From Limnohabitans sp. 2KL-51 (GTDB taxonomy: Bacteria; Pseudomonadota; Gammaproteobacteria; Burkholderiales; Burkholderiaceae_C), in contig NZ_NESJ01000009.1 in assembly GCF_003063645.1 (NCBI RefSeq), positions 1-64,000 on the forward strand: a stretch of 64,000 nucleotides of DNA, written 5' to 3'. The notes beneath the pieces are model-generated. The model saw only the letters and a list, made by a program, of their open reading frames with translations. It was not told where the DNA came from and searched no databases. Of this stretch, positions 6,466 through 14,308 are shown one piece after another; the first letter of the stretch is position 1, and each line of letters opens with the position of its first letter. The position numbers and the translations under genes are program-made.

Positions 6466-8355
6466 TCAAGCTTGGCGACGTTTGTGCGGCATGACCGCCA
6501 ACAACTGTGTTTTTTGCAGGGGTTTGGACAAAAAGGCGTTCATGCCAGCAGCCGTGGCCTGTTCAGCCGCGTCGTTCATCACATCGGCCGTGAGTGCCAC
6601 GATGGGCACCTGCCCCCGCGCTCCAGTCAGGGCACGAATCTGGCGGGCACTGCTCAGGCCATCCATGACGGGCATGTGAATGTCCATCAACACCAGATCG
6701 AAATCGGACTGACTGGCCTGCGTGAGCGCTTGTTGGCCGTCCTCGGCAAAACTGACCTGATGGCCCATGCTTTGCAGCAACAAGCCCACCACTTTGCGGT
6801 TGACCGGATGGTCTTCCGCCACCAGAACACGCAAGGGCTCAGTGGCTGAGACTTGATGGGCGGCGTCATGGACCGGGCTGGCCCCTGCAGGGGTTGCTGG
6901 GGCAGGTGCGGTCGACTGATCTGCCCAAGGGGTTCTCAAGCTCAGGGTGAACACCGAGCCTTGGCCCAACTGGCTGCGGGCACTCAACTCGCCGCCCATC
7001 AGGCGGGCCAAGGATCTGGATATCTCCAGTCCCAAACCCGATCCCGATTGTTTGCGCGTCAGTGAGGCGTCGCCCCAATGAAAGCGCTCAAACAAACCTT
7101 GTTGGGTGGCATCGCTCATGCCGATGCCGGTGTCGGCGATGTCGATCTGCCACTGCACGCCATCGCTCAGCGATTCACGGCGAACACGGATATCGACCTG
7201 CCCCTGATCGGTGTACTTGATGGCATTGCCGAGCACATTGAACAGAATTTGCCGCAAGCGCAAAGGGTCGAGCATCACGACACGCGGCTTGTGCAGTTCG
7301 CCCGTCAGTTGCAGTTGCAAGCCTTTGTTGATCGCTTGCACCCGCATGAAACTTTGCACTTGCTGCAAAAAGTCTTCCATGTCCGTGGGTTCCGGGTTCA
7401 CTTGAATTTTGCCGGACTCCAGGGCCGAGACCTCCAGCACATCGTTGAGCACAGCCAACAAGTGGGATGCGCTGCCCATGGCGGTCTGAATCAAATCGGC
7501 CTGTTCGGATCCGGTCTGGGTTTTCTCGAGCAATCCCAGCATGCCCAATATGCCGTTGAAAGGTGTGCGCAACTCGTGACTCATGTTGGCGAGAAAACGA
7601 CTTTTTCCTTGATTGGCGCTTTCGGCTTGTTCTTTGGCTTGCAACAACTGGGCATACAAAAGTTGCTGCGCCCTTTGTGCTTGGGTTTGCTTGCGCTCAT
7701 GCGCATACAAGCCCACAGCGCCCAACACCAAACCCAGGATCTGCGCCAACGTTAGCCAGGCGATCCATTGGCTTTGTTCGCGCACAGTGGCCACTTGTTT
7801 TTGTACCCATTCGCCCATGACAATGTCCGAGGCTGAGTTCAGGGCCTGAACCTCAGGCGCCATTTGCTGAAGCTCTGTCATGAGCTCAGACCACGCGGGT
7901 GATGCCCAGTCTTGCCCATCGGCCAAGGGGGTGGATCTGGCCACCCAGCTGACCAAACGGGGGGCCAAGGCGGTGTATTCCTCGCGGTGGTGCACGCGTT
8001 CAAGACTGGGACTGTTGAGCAACAAATCGACACGGCTGACCAAAATATCAAAGCGCAAAGACCGCTCCGCTGCAAAGTCCGGCGGGGTCATGCCCGGCCG
8101 AGCGAGGTCTGCACGCATCATGGCCGCATTAAAACGCCACAACTCGCGCTCCAGATTGGTGGTGATGGCCGTGAAAGAGTCGTCCTGCAGCCGCGCAGCA
8201 GCTTCCAGCGCCTGTGCTTGACGCCATTGCACGGTAGTGGCCACCACCAATGCAGAAATCACCAGGACCGCCACGAAGGCCAGGCCCCAAAAGAAACGAG
8301 ACGGTGCAAGGCCTTTCAGGCCTGGAGTCTCAGGCGTGGTGTCGCGCGTTTGCAT
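6466..8355 (-). CDS. Hybrid sensor histidine kinase with receiver domain
   Basis: A 629-residue membrane hybrid kinase. Helix 1 (about 22-43) and helix 2 (about 197-217) bracket a helical periplasmic region of about 150 residues with no recognised sensor fold. A cytoplasmic coiled coil (about 220-250) leads to HisKA with the phosphoacceptor His260 in [12 protein letters not shown], then HATPase_c with N, G1 and G2 boxes ([26 protein letters not shown]). A C-terminal receiver has Asp558 in [12 protein letters not shown] and Lys in FLSKPL. There is no HAMP, HPt or DNA-binding domain, so a separate phosphotransfer partner is expected. Its ATG shares one base with the upstream stop (TGATG), coupling it to the periplasmic Moco-fold protein. 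Confidence 0.9.
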   Translation of the reverse strand: MQTRDTTPETPGLKGLAPSRFFWGLAFVAVLVISALVVATTVQWRQAQALEAAARLQDDSFTAITTNLERELWRFNAAMMRADLARPGMTPPDFAAERSLRFDILVSRVDLLLNSPSLERVHHREEYTALAPRLVSWVARSTPLADGQDWASPAWSELMTELQQMAPEVQALNSASDIVMGEWVQKQVATVREQSQWIAWLTLAQILGLVLGAVGLYAHERKQTQAQRAQQLLYAQLLQAKEQAESANQGKSRFLANMSHELRTPFNGILGMLGLLEKTQTGSEQADLIQTAMGSASHLLAVLNDVLEVSALESGKIQVNPEPTDMEDFLQQVQSFMRVQAINKGLQLQLTGELHKPRVVMLDPLRLRQILFNVLGNAIKYTDQGQVDIRVRRESLSDGVQWQIDIADTGIGMSDATQQGLFERFHWGDASLTRKQSGSGLGLEISRSLARLMGGELSARSQLGQGSVFTLSLRTPWADQSTAPAPATPAGASPVHDAAHQVSATEPLRVLVAEDHPVNRKVVGLLLQSMGHQVSFAEDGQQALTQASQSDFDLVLMDIHMPVMDGLSSARQIRALTGARGQVPIVALTADVMNDAAEQATAAGMNAFLSKPLQKTQLLAVMPHKRRQA

Positions 8356-8843
8356 CACTTCACCTCAATGGCTTTGAGCTGCCAGATGGAGCGCTCGTAG
8401 TAGGTCTTGTGCTGGAGTTCTTTTTTGGCGTCGAAGGGGTAGACGATGAACAAAGGCCCTTTGGTGCGCACCGGGATCGCTTGGCCATTCATGAGCACAG
8501 CCACCACCACATCGTGATCACGCGCATCGGACACGGGCAACTTCACACGGTAATCGTTGAGCGCCACCGCCCGGATGTGCTGGCCTTTGGCCTTGACCAG
8601 CTGCAAGACATCGCGCAGCAAGGGGCCGCTGAAGGTCACGGGCTTTTGATCCCAAGGTGTCCGGGTGGTGAGGCTTTTTTGCGGCAAAGCCTGCAAAGCC
8701 TTCATGTCTAAAACCGCCACTTTGCCCTGGTTATGTGCCTCGATCAGACCCGATACCTTCAGAACCACTGGCCCTTGGGGCGCATCCAGGGCCCAAACGG
8801 CTGAGCCAGAGAACATGGCCAATATGACACCGAGCACGCCCAT
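8355..8843 (-). CDS. Periplasmic protein with molybdopterin-oxidoreductase-like fold, cysteine-free
   Basis: A secreted protein of about 162 residues resembling the small proteins annotated as molybdopterin-dependent oxidoreductases: [50 protein letters not shown] and [13 protein letters not shown] are the recognisable blocks. The mature part has no cysteine, so the Cys that holds molybdenum in the sulfite-oxidase family is missing and catalysis is unlikely. ATG 8843 is preferred because GAGGAG lies 4 nt upstream and a hydrophobic leader ending AVWA follows. Starts at 8912 (ATG) or 8936 (TTG) would lengthen the basic region before the leader. It is translationally coupled to the hybrid kinase, suggesting a ligand-sensing partner (inference). 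Confidence 0.75.
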   Translation of the reverse strand: MGVLGVILAMFSGSAVWALDAPQGPVVLKVSGLIEAHNQGKVAVLDMKALQALPQKSLTTRTPWDQKPVTFSGPLLRDVLQLVKAKGQHIRAVALNDYRVKLPVSDARDHDVVVAVLMNGQAIPVRTKGPLFIVYPFDAKKELQHKTYYERSIWQLKAIEVK

Positions 8844-8936
8844 TTTGCTCCTCAAATTCGGCAAGACTGTTTTTGTCTTTTCGCCGACTTCCAACAAATT
8901 GCTTGTGCACATGATTATTTTTCCGTTATTCGACAA

Positions 8937-9106
8937 TTGAACTATTAAGAATTGTATTTACTAATATAAAACATTAAAAATAATTTGTTTCAATGTGCAA
9001 AAGTACGATTCAATTGTTGCCAAATTCCAAACGCGCGGTCTCCGTTGGGCCTGCTGCTAGCATGCAGGTCATGCTGAAACAGTCTGCTGACCACGTCCCA
9101 AAGGCC
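8937..9106. promoter_or_regulatory. AT-rich divergent intergenic region
   Basis: About 150 bp of AT-rich DNA between the sensor-kinase operon (minus) and the ABC ATPase gene (plus), including long A/T runs around 8940-8990. On the minus strand, TTGAAA followed by TATATT-like hexamers could form a promoter, but spacing is loose (19 bp). Divergent promoters are expected here; no exact sites are claimed. Confidence 0.35.
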
Positions 9107-9718
9107 ATGAACACTGTACTGAGCGTCACCGGCCTCAGCGGAGGACCGGCCGAACTGCCGTTTTTCCGCGATTTCAACCTGCAATTGCCTGCAGGTCTTT
9201 CCGCCTTGCTGGGCGACGAGGGCACGGGCAAGACCAGCTTGATGCGCTTGCTCAGCGGTGATTTGGCACCCACTGCAGGGCAGCTGCGCCTGATGTGCGA
9301 GGCCACCCCTTTGGTCCTGCCCCGGCATTCGGCGGTTTTTTGGACCGACCTGCGTTTGCCGCTGCACGACAGCGATACACCCGCGCAATGCTGGGCGCAC
9401 TTTCGCGTGTCTTTACCCGCCTGGTCTGACGCCACGCAAAAAGAACTGGTCGAGACCTTGCAGTTGGCCCCACACCTGGACAAAAGGCTCAACATGCTGT
9501 CGACCGGTAGTCGCCGCAAAGTGGGCCTGGTGACAGCGCTGGCCAGCGGCGCCACGGTCACTCTGCTGGACCAGCCTTTCGTCTCGTTGGATCAGGCCTC
9601 CATCCGTAGCCTTCAAGCGTATTTGGCGCGAGTGGGTCAAAACACCGAGCGCGCTTGGCTGATCGCCGACTACGAAAAGCCTGCCTTTCTGCCGCTGGCA
9701 TCGGTGCACCAGCTCTGA
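9107..9718 (+). CDS. Orphan ABC-type ATPase domain, degenerate catalytic motifs
   Basis: A single ABC ATP-binding domain of 203 residues with no permease gene beside it. Walker A is intact (GDEGTGKTS, Lys42) and the signature is LSTGSRRK (131-138). Walker B reads VTLLDQPF, so the catalytic Glu after Asp155 is Gln156. The switch-loop His is absent: LIADYEK stands where LVTHD is usual. A clear Q-loop Gln is also not seen (VFWTDLR). The D-loop SLD is kept. The protein may bind ATP but hydrolyse it poorly. ATG 9107 aligns with the first strand of the fold; upstream in-frame ATGs and GTGs exist from 8993 and the leader between is not family-like. Confidence 0.7.
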   Translation: MNTVLSVTGLSGGPAELPFFRDFNLQLPAGLSALLGDEGTGKTSLMRLLSGDLAPTAGQLRLMCEATPLVLPRHSAVFWTDLRLPLHDSDTPAQCWAHFRVSLPAWSDATQKELVETLQLAPHLDKRLNMLSTGSRRKVGLVTALASGATVTLLDQPFVSLDQASIRSLQAYLARVGQNTERAWLIADYEKPAFLPLASVHQL

Positions 9719-9828
9719 GGTCTGGTGATGAGGCCGCCTGCTCGTCCGGCGGGCTTGGGGCTCAAGAGAACTGTCGCCGTGCCGATGCACAAACAAGAGC
9801 TGATTTGCCCGATCTTCACGAACCTTGA

Positions 9829-10320
9829 GTGCCCCCTACCTTGTTGCGATTTGACTTTCAGCATCCTGCTGCCTTTTGCATGTGTGTGCTGACGTGGGCG
9901 CACGCCGCAGCCCATGCCCAAACCCCGACCGAAGCCAAGCCGGCTGCTGACCAATGCCTCATGCCGGCCGCGCAACGCCATGGTGTCAACCCGCACATCC
10001 TGAGGGCCATCTTGCAAGTCGAGTCGGGCATGCGCCCCCATGTGGTAAATCGCAACCGCAATGGCAGCATCGATGTGGGCATGGCCCAAATCAACTCGAT
10101 TCACTTTCGTGAACTGTCGCAATGGGGCATCACGCCCGATCGGCTGCTGGACCCCTGCGTGGCCACGCATGTGGCAGCCTGGCATCTCAAACGCGTCATG
10201 CTTGTCCACGGCAACACCTGGTTTGGCGTGGCCGCCTACCACTCGGTTACGCCTGTCCACAACCTGCGATATCAGGGTTTGGTGCGGCAAGAGTTGGTGC
10301 GCACTGGTGTTTGGCGCTGA
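9829..10320 (+). CDS. Small lytic transglycosylase (SLT domain, IagB/VirB1-like)
   Basis: A 163-residue periplasmic protein with a hydrophobic leader ending AAAHA-Q and one SLT domain. The catalytic Glu65 is in ILQVESGMRP, followed by the GMAQIN and AAYHS family motifs. Two cysteines (DQC and DPC) probably form a disulfide, as in IagB/VirB1-type specialised transglycosylases that open peptidoglycan for secretion or pilus machines. GTG 9829 is used because the next ATG (9880) would cut into the leader. No secretion gene lies nearby, so its machine is unknown. It is preceded by the orphan ABC ATPase gene 110 bp upstream on the same strand. Confidence 0.82.
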   Translation: MPPTLLRFDFQHPAAFCMCVLTWAHAAAHAQTPTEAKPAADQCLMPAAQRHGVNPHILRAILQVESGMRPHVVNRNRNGSIDVGMAQINSIHFRELSQWGITPDRLLDPCVATHVAAWHLKRVMLVHGNTWFGVAAYHSVTPVHNLRYQGLVRQELVRTGVWR

Positions 10321-10455
10321 AGTCGGTCAGGTCTGACTACGAGGTCTGGCCAATGGGCTTGACCTCTCTAGCAGCGCACTCGTGGTGTTAAAAGACACAT
10401 GAGGGCTCTTAAAAACAAGGTTAATCACGAAACATTGACAAAATTTGGTGCTATT

Positions 10456-10483
10456 TTGACGCTATGCCCCATAATCTGATAGT
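10456..10483 (+). promoter_or_regulatory. Candidate promoter of the glycine-rich RRM gene
   Basis: TTGACG (10456-10461) and GATAGT (10478-10483) are 16 bp apart. A perfect TTGACA also lies at 10435-10440 but lacks a matching -10 hexamer at 16-18 bp. Initiation near 10490 would give a leader of about 120 nt beginning with a small hairpin (ACGTT/AACGT, 10486-10500), reminiscent of cold-inducible mRNAs. The 10321-10455 part of the gap shows nothing recognisable. Confidence 0.35.
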
Positions 10484-10609
10484 GCACGTTAATAAAACGT
10501 CACATTTGAGGTGATCGGTCAGTTTCGCGCGCTACGGCGGCACTTTTCAGGTTTGTTGTGCTTTCGGGACCCCATCGCTTTTGTTTTCATGTGTTTTTCA
10601 GGAGTCCCC

Positions 10610-11062
10610 ATGGGCAATAAACTTTACGTCGGCAACCTGCCGTACACCGTTCGCGACGAAGACCTGCAGCAGGCTTTCGGCGAATTCGGCGCCATCACCA
10701 GCGCCAAAGTCATGATGGAGCGCGACACAGGCCGCTCTAAAGGTTTCGGTTTTGTGGAAATGGGCAGCGATGCCGAAGCCCAAGCCGCTATCGCTGGCAT
10801 GAACGGTCAATCTTTGGGTGGCCGCAGCATCACTGTGAACGAAGCCCGTCCGATGGAGGCACGTCCTCCTCGCACCGGTGGTTTCGGTGGTGGTGGCGGT
10901 TACGGTGGTGGTGGCGGTGGCGGTGACCGCTCCGGCGGTGGCGGCTACGGCGGCGGCGGTGGTGGCGGACGCTCCGGCGGCGGCGGCTACGGCGGTGGTG
11001 GTGGCGATCGCTCCGGCGGTGGCGGCTACGGCGGTGGCGGCGGCGGTCGCGGCGGCTACTAA
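10610..11062 (+). CDS. Glycine-rich RNA-binding protein (single RRM)
   Basis: A 150-residue protein: an RRM at about 3-80 with RNP2 LYVGNL (5-10) and RNP1 KGFGFVEM (44-51), then a tail of about 60 residues made almost only of Gly, with Tyr, Arg, Asp and Ser, in a repeating GGYGGGGG / DRSGGG pattern. Such RRM-Gly proteins in proteobacteria and cyanobacteria bind single-stranded RNA and are often cold-induced; the tail is likely disordered. Start 10610 has AGGAG at 10600-10604. A terminator follows at 11138. The repeats make the 3' end repetitive at DNA level, so length polymorphism between strains is likely. Confidence 0.93.
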   Translation: MGNKLYVGNLPYTVRDEDLQQAFGEFGAITSAKVMMERDTGRSKGFGFVEMGSDAEAQAAIAGMNGQSLGGRSITVNEARPMEARPPRTGGFGGGGGYGGGGGGGDRSGGGGYGGGGGGGRSGGGGYGGGGGDRSGGGGYGGGGGGRGGY

Positions 11063-11137
11063 GCCCTGCAAACCCAGTCAACAGCAGTAATGCCGTTACA
11101 AAATTTCTAAACTAGCTTAGCGCTGGTTAAGACATCT

Positions 11138-11171
11138 AAGGCTTCAAGACTTCGGTTTTGGAGCCTTTTTT
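11138..11171 (+). terminator. Intrinsic terminator after the RRM gene
   Basis: AAGGCTTCAA (11138-11147) pairs with TTTGGAGCCTT over about 10 bp with one G-T pair around an 8-9 nt loop, ending in a run of six T (to 11171). It lies 75 bp past the RRM stop codon. Confidence 0.8.
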
Positions 11172-11244
11172 GTATGTCAATCCGACCTGGCCCACGGGCG
11201 ATGCGTCCGCGGCCCCGCCTGAACTGCCCACAAGCGTGAACCCA

Positions 11245-11280
11245 AAAAGCCAACGCCACCCGAAGGTGGCGTTGGCTTTT
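11245..11280 (-). terminator. Strong terminator hairpin after aspS
   Basis: A perfect 16-bp stem (11245-11260 with 11265-11280) around a CGAA/TTCG tetraloop. On the minus strand it ends in a run of five T followed by GGG, 17 bp past the aspS stop, so it ends the aspS transcript. With four T on the plus side it may also back up the RRM terminator. Confidence 0.85.
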
Positions 11281-11297
11281 GGCGGGTCTGGGGCAGA

Positions 11298-13112
11298 TTA
11301 CGCTGTTTTGACCGCATCCAGATTGCGCAAGCGGATGTGCAATTCACGCAACTGCTTTTCGTCCACCGGGCTGGGGGCTTGGGTCAACAAGCACTGAGCG
11401 CGTTGGGTCTTGGGGAAAGCAATCACGTCGCGGATGGACTCGGCACCGGTCATGAGCGTGACGATGCGGTCCAGACCGAAGGCCAAGCCGCCGTGAGGAG
11501 GCGCACCGTATTGCAGGGCGTCGAGCAAGAAGCCGAACTTGAGCTGCGCTTCTTCGGGGGTGATCTTAAGGGCGTCAAATACTTTTTGCTGCACATCAGC
11601 GCGGTGGATACGCACCGAGCCGCCGCCCATCTCCCATCCGTTCAACACCATGTCGTAGCCCTTGGAGATGCACTTCTCGGGGGCGGTGACCATCCAGTCT
11701 TCGTGACCGTCTTTGGGCGCGGTGAAGGGGTGGTGCACAGCGGTGTAGCGCTGGTTTTCATCGTCGTATTCGAACATCGGAAAGTCGACCACCCACAGCG
11801 GGGCCCAACGGTTTTCGAACAAACCGTTGGCTTTGCCGAACACGCTGTGGCCGATCTTGATGCGCAGCGCACCGATGGCGTCATTGACGATTTTTTCCTT
11901 GTCGGCACCAAAGAAAATCAGGTCGCCGTTTTGTGCACCCGAACGCTCCAAGACGGCGTTGAGCGCTGTGTCGTGGATGTTTTTGACGATAGGCGATTGC
12001 AGACCGTCACGACCCTTGGACAGGTCGTTGACACGGATGTAGGCCAGTCCCTTGGCGCCGTAGATTTTGACGAACTCGGTGTAGGCGTCGATCTCGCCGC
12101 GGCTGATGCCACCGCCTTCGACCGAACCACCCGGCACGCGCAGGGCCACCACACGGCCGCCCTTCATGTTGGCCGCGCCCGAGAACACTTTGAAGTCCAC
12201 ATCGCCCATGACATCGGTGACTTCTGTGAACTTCAACTTCACGCGCAGGTCGGGCTTGTCAGAGCCATAAATGTGCATGGCGTCTTGGTAGGTCATGACC
12301 GGGAATTTGCCCAAGTCAACGCCGATGGTTTTTTGGAACACGCGCTCGATCATGCTTTGGAACATGTCGCGAATTTCTTCTTCAGTCAGGAACGATGTTT
12401 CGATATCGATCTGGGTGAATTCGGGCTGGCGGTCAGCACGCAAGTCTTCGTCGCGAAAGCACTTGGTGATCTGGTAATAGCGGTCGTAGCCCGCCACCAT
12501 GAGCAATTGCTTGAACAACTGGGGCGACTGGGGCAAGGCAAAAAACTGGCCATCGTGCACGCGGCTGGGCACCAGATAATCACGCGCACCTTCGGGCGTG
12601 CTCTTGGTGAGCATGGGGGTTTCGATGTCGACAAAGCCGTTTTCATCCAGGTACTTGCGCACTTCCATGGCCACTTTGTAGCGCAGCATCAGGTTGTTTT
12701 GCATGTACGGGCGGCGCAGGTCCAGCACGCGGTGCGTCAGGCGGGTCGTCTCGGACAGGTTATCTTCGTCGATCTGAAACGGAGGCGTGACCGACTCGTT
12801 CAGGACGATCAGCTCATGGCACAGCACCTCGATCTTGCCGCTTTTGAGGCCTTCGTTGGTTGTGCCATCGGGGCGGGCACGCACGATGCCTTTGATCTGC
12901 ACGCAGTATTCGTTGCGCACTTCTTCGGCCACCTTGAACATGTCTGGGCGGTCCGGGTCGCACACCACCTGCACATAACCTTCGCGGTCGCGCAGGTCAA
13001 TAAAGATCACACCGCCGTGGTCACGGCGGCGGTTGACCCAGCCGCACAGGCTCACGGCTTGACCGGTTAGGGCTTCGGTCACCAGACCGCAATAGTGGGA
13101 ACGCATGGACAT
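11298..13112 (-). CDS. aspS: Aspartyl-tRNA synthetase
   Basis: Charges tRNA-Asp with aspartate; bacterial-type class II synthetase of 604 residues, normal length. The N-terminal OB anticodon-binding domain opens [20 protein letters not shown] and contains [19 protein letters not shown]. Class II motif 2 is in [20 protein letters not shown], the bacterial insertion (GAD) domain occupies about 300-410, and motif 3 is in [13 protein letters not shown]. In-frame ATGs at 13112 and 13106 are both possible starts. Whether it also mischarges tRNA-Asn cannot be decided without knowing if the genome has asnS or gatCAB. The DUF502 gene lies 47 bp upstream on the same strand. Confidence 0.97.
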   Translation of the reverse strand: MSMRSHYCGLVTEALTGQAVSLCGWVNRRRDHGGVIFIDLRDREGYVQVVCDPDRPDMFKVAEEVRNEYCVQIKGIVRARPDGTTNEGLKSGKIEVLCHELIVLNESVTPPFQIDEDNLSETTRLTHRVLDLRRPYMQNNLMLRYKVAMEVRKYLDENGFVDIETPMLTKSTPEGARDYLVPSRVHDGQFFALPQSPQLFKQLLMVAGYDRYYQITKCFRDEDLRADRQPEFTQIDIETSFLTEEEIRDMFQSMIERVFQKTIGVDLGKFPVMTYQDAMHIYGSDKPDLRVKLKFTEVTDVMGDVDFKVFSGAANMKGGRVVALRVPGGSVEGGGISRGEIDAYTEFVKIYGAKGLAYIRVNDLSKGRDGLQSPIVKNIHDTALNAVLERSGAQNGDLIFFGADKEKIVNDAIGALRIKIGHSVFGKANGLFENRWAPLWVVDFPMFEYDDENQRYTAVHHPFTAPKDGHEDWMVTAPEKCISKGYDMVLNGWEMGGGSVRIHRADVQQKVFDALKITPEEAQLKFGFLLDALQYGAPPHGGLAFGLDRIVTLMTGAESIRDVIAFPKTQRAQCLLTQAPSPVDEKQLRELHIRLRNLDAVKTA

Positions 13113-13159
13113 GTTGTGGGACTTTCAGGATTCGCAGGAAAAGGATTCGGGAAAAGGCG

Positions 13160-13825
13160 TCAGCCCAACTGGGGCTGAGATGCAGGTGGCTTCGGGACAG
13201 GGGTGCCGGGCACGACCACACCCATCGAGATGATGTACTTCAAAGCATCGTCAACGCTCATATCCAATTCGATCACTTCGGCTTTGGGCATCATCAAAAA
13301 GAAGCCAGACGTCGGGTTGGGCGTGGTGGGCACATAAACGCTGACCAAGGGCTGATCGAAGTGGCTCGCCACTTCACCTTCGGGTGTTCCCGTGAGGAAG
13401 GCGATGGTCCAAGAACCATGCCGCGGATACTGCACCAGCAAGGCCTTCGAGAAGGCATGGCCACTGCCCGAAAACAAGGTGTCGGCCACCTGCTTGACGC
13501 TGGTGTAGATGCTGCGCACCACGGGAATGCGGTTCATCAGGCCGTGCCATTTGCGCAGGGCCCACTGGCCAAACATGTTGGCCACAAATACGCCGGTGGC
13601 GAAGATCACCAATGCCACGATGGCCACGCCCAAACCGGGCACGCTGCGCAGGTATTCGGCACTGGCGTGCACGCCGGGAATCAGCGTATCGGCAGCATGC
13701 AGCACGACCAGGAAAATGGCGTCGAGCATGCCCACCAACCACATGAGCACCCACACCGTGATACCCATAGGCAGCCACACCAGCAAGCCGGTGATGAAGT
13801 ACTGTTTGAAGCTGCGTTTTTTCAT
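13160..13825 (-). CDS. DUF502 family inner membrane protein
   Basis: A 221-residue protein with two N-terminal membrane helices (ITGLLVWLPMGITVWVLMWL and VPGLGVAIVALVIFATGVFV) and a C-terminal soluble part with the DUF502 core (GRWALRKWHG-like segment, VRSIYTSVKQV, PNPTSGFFLMM). The start MKKRSFKQYF at 13825 is the family start; the frame is open further upstream, but that overlaps the fmdB-like tail and is not conserved-looking. Function unknown; the family is widespread in proteobacteria. It sits between the FmdB-like gene and aspS on the same strand, spaced 34 and 47 bp, an order common in Burkholderiales. Confidence 0.85.
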   Translation of the reverse strand: MKKRSFKQYFITGLLVWLPMGITVWVLMWLVGMLDAIFLVVLHAADTLIPGVHASAEYLRSVPGLGVAIVALVIFATGVFVANMFGQWALRKWHGLMNRIPVVRSIYTSVKQVADTLFSGSGHAFSKALLVQYPRHGSWTIAFLTGTPEGEVASHFDQPLVSVYVPTTPNPTSGFFLMMPKAEVIELDMSVDDALKYIISMGVVVPGTPVPKPPASQPQLG

Positions 13826-13859
13826 GGAGAGGCAATCGTTGAGTTCAGGGCTCAAAAAA

Positions 13860-14195
13860 TCAATGGCAGGCGCAAGAGGCCGCACAGGCCCCGGCACTGC
13901 TGGAGGTGGTCGAGGGAGACGCCGCGTCACCGCCCGTAGATACGGCAGGTGCAGGTGCTGAGGGTGATGCCACAGCGTCGGCTGCAGCAGGCACCGCAGG
14001 GGCTGCAGTGCCGCCACCTTTGAAATCAGTGGCGTACCAACCCGTGCCTTTGAGTTGAAAGCCTGGCGCTGTCAGCTGTTTGTTGAATTTCGGCGCACCG
14101 CAAACAGGGCAATCGGTCAACGGCGAGTCGCTCATTTTTTGCAGAACATCCTTGGCATGGCCGCAGGCGTCGCATTTGTAGGCGTAAATGGGCAT
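13860..14195 (-). CDS. FmdB family zinc-ribbon protein
   Basis: A 111-residue protein with an N-terminal zinc ribbon MPIYAYKCDACGH (Cys8, Cys11) plus DCPVCG (Cys29, Cys32), the FmdB family pattern, seen as a putative regulatory protein family. Residues 34-60 hold the conserved KQLTAPGFQLKGTGWYATDF block. Beyond it the protein runs into a low-complexity Ala/Pro/Ser region and ends in GACAASCACH, a Cys-rich tail that could bind another metal ion. It is the first gene before DUF502 and aspS. Function is not established for the family in this context. Confidence 0.87.
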   Translation of the reverse strand: MPIYAYKCDACGHAKDVLQKMSDSPLTDCPVCGAPKFNKQLTAPGFQLKGTGWYATDFKGGGTAAPAVPAAADAVASPSAPAPAVSTGGDAASPSTTSSSAGACAASCACH

Positions 14196-14231
14196 GTGAG
14201 AGCCTTTGAAGGTGATGCAAGAAAACCTTCA

Positions 14232-14237
14232 ATTATA
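14232..14237 (-). promoter_or_regulatory. Candidate -10 box upstream of the FmdB/DUF502/aspS genes
   Basis: A perfect TATAAT on the minus strand, about 37 bp before the FmdB-like ATG at 14195. A -35 match (TTGAAG) is visible but only 14 bp away, so the promoter assignment is tentative. It would drive the FmdB-like gene and perhaps DUF502 and aspS. Confidence 0.35.
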
Positions 14238-14308
14238 GGCTTGGCATGGCCCTTCAAGGCCTGACCGATTCTCGCTGCCAACGCTTCGTGTGCAGCGGCT
14301 GTGTCTAA

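Noticed and set aside
6466-10320. A complete chemosensory or secretion system around the kinase and the transglycosylase
   Set aside because: No receptor, secretion channel or permease genes accompany them, so a system cannot be claimed.
10511-10609. An N-terminal extension of the RRM protein from a GTG
   Set aside because: The conserved start is 10610 with AGGAG upstream; the GTG overlaps its own only Shine-Dalgarno-like sequence.
11337-13070. A 577-codon open frame opposite aspS
   Set aside because: Antisense shadow of aspS with no recognisable product.
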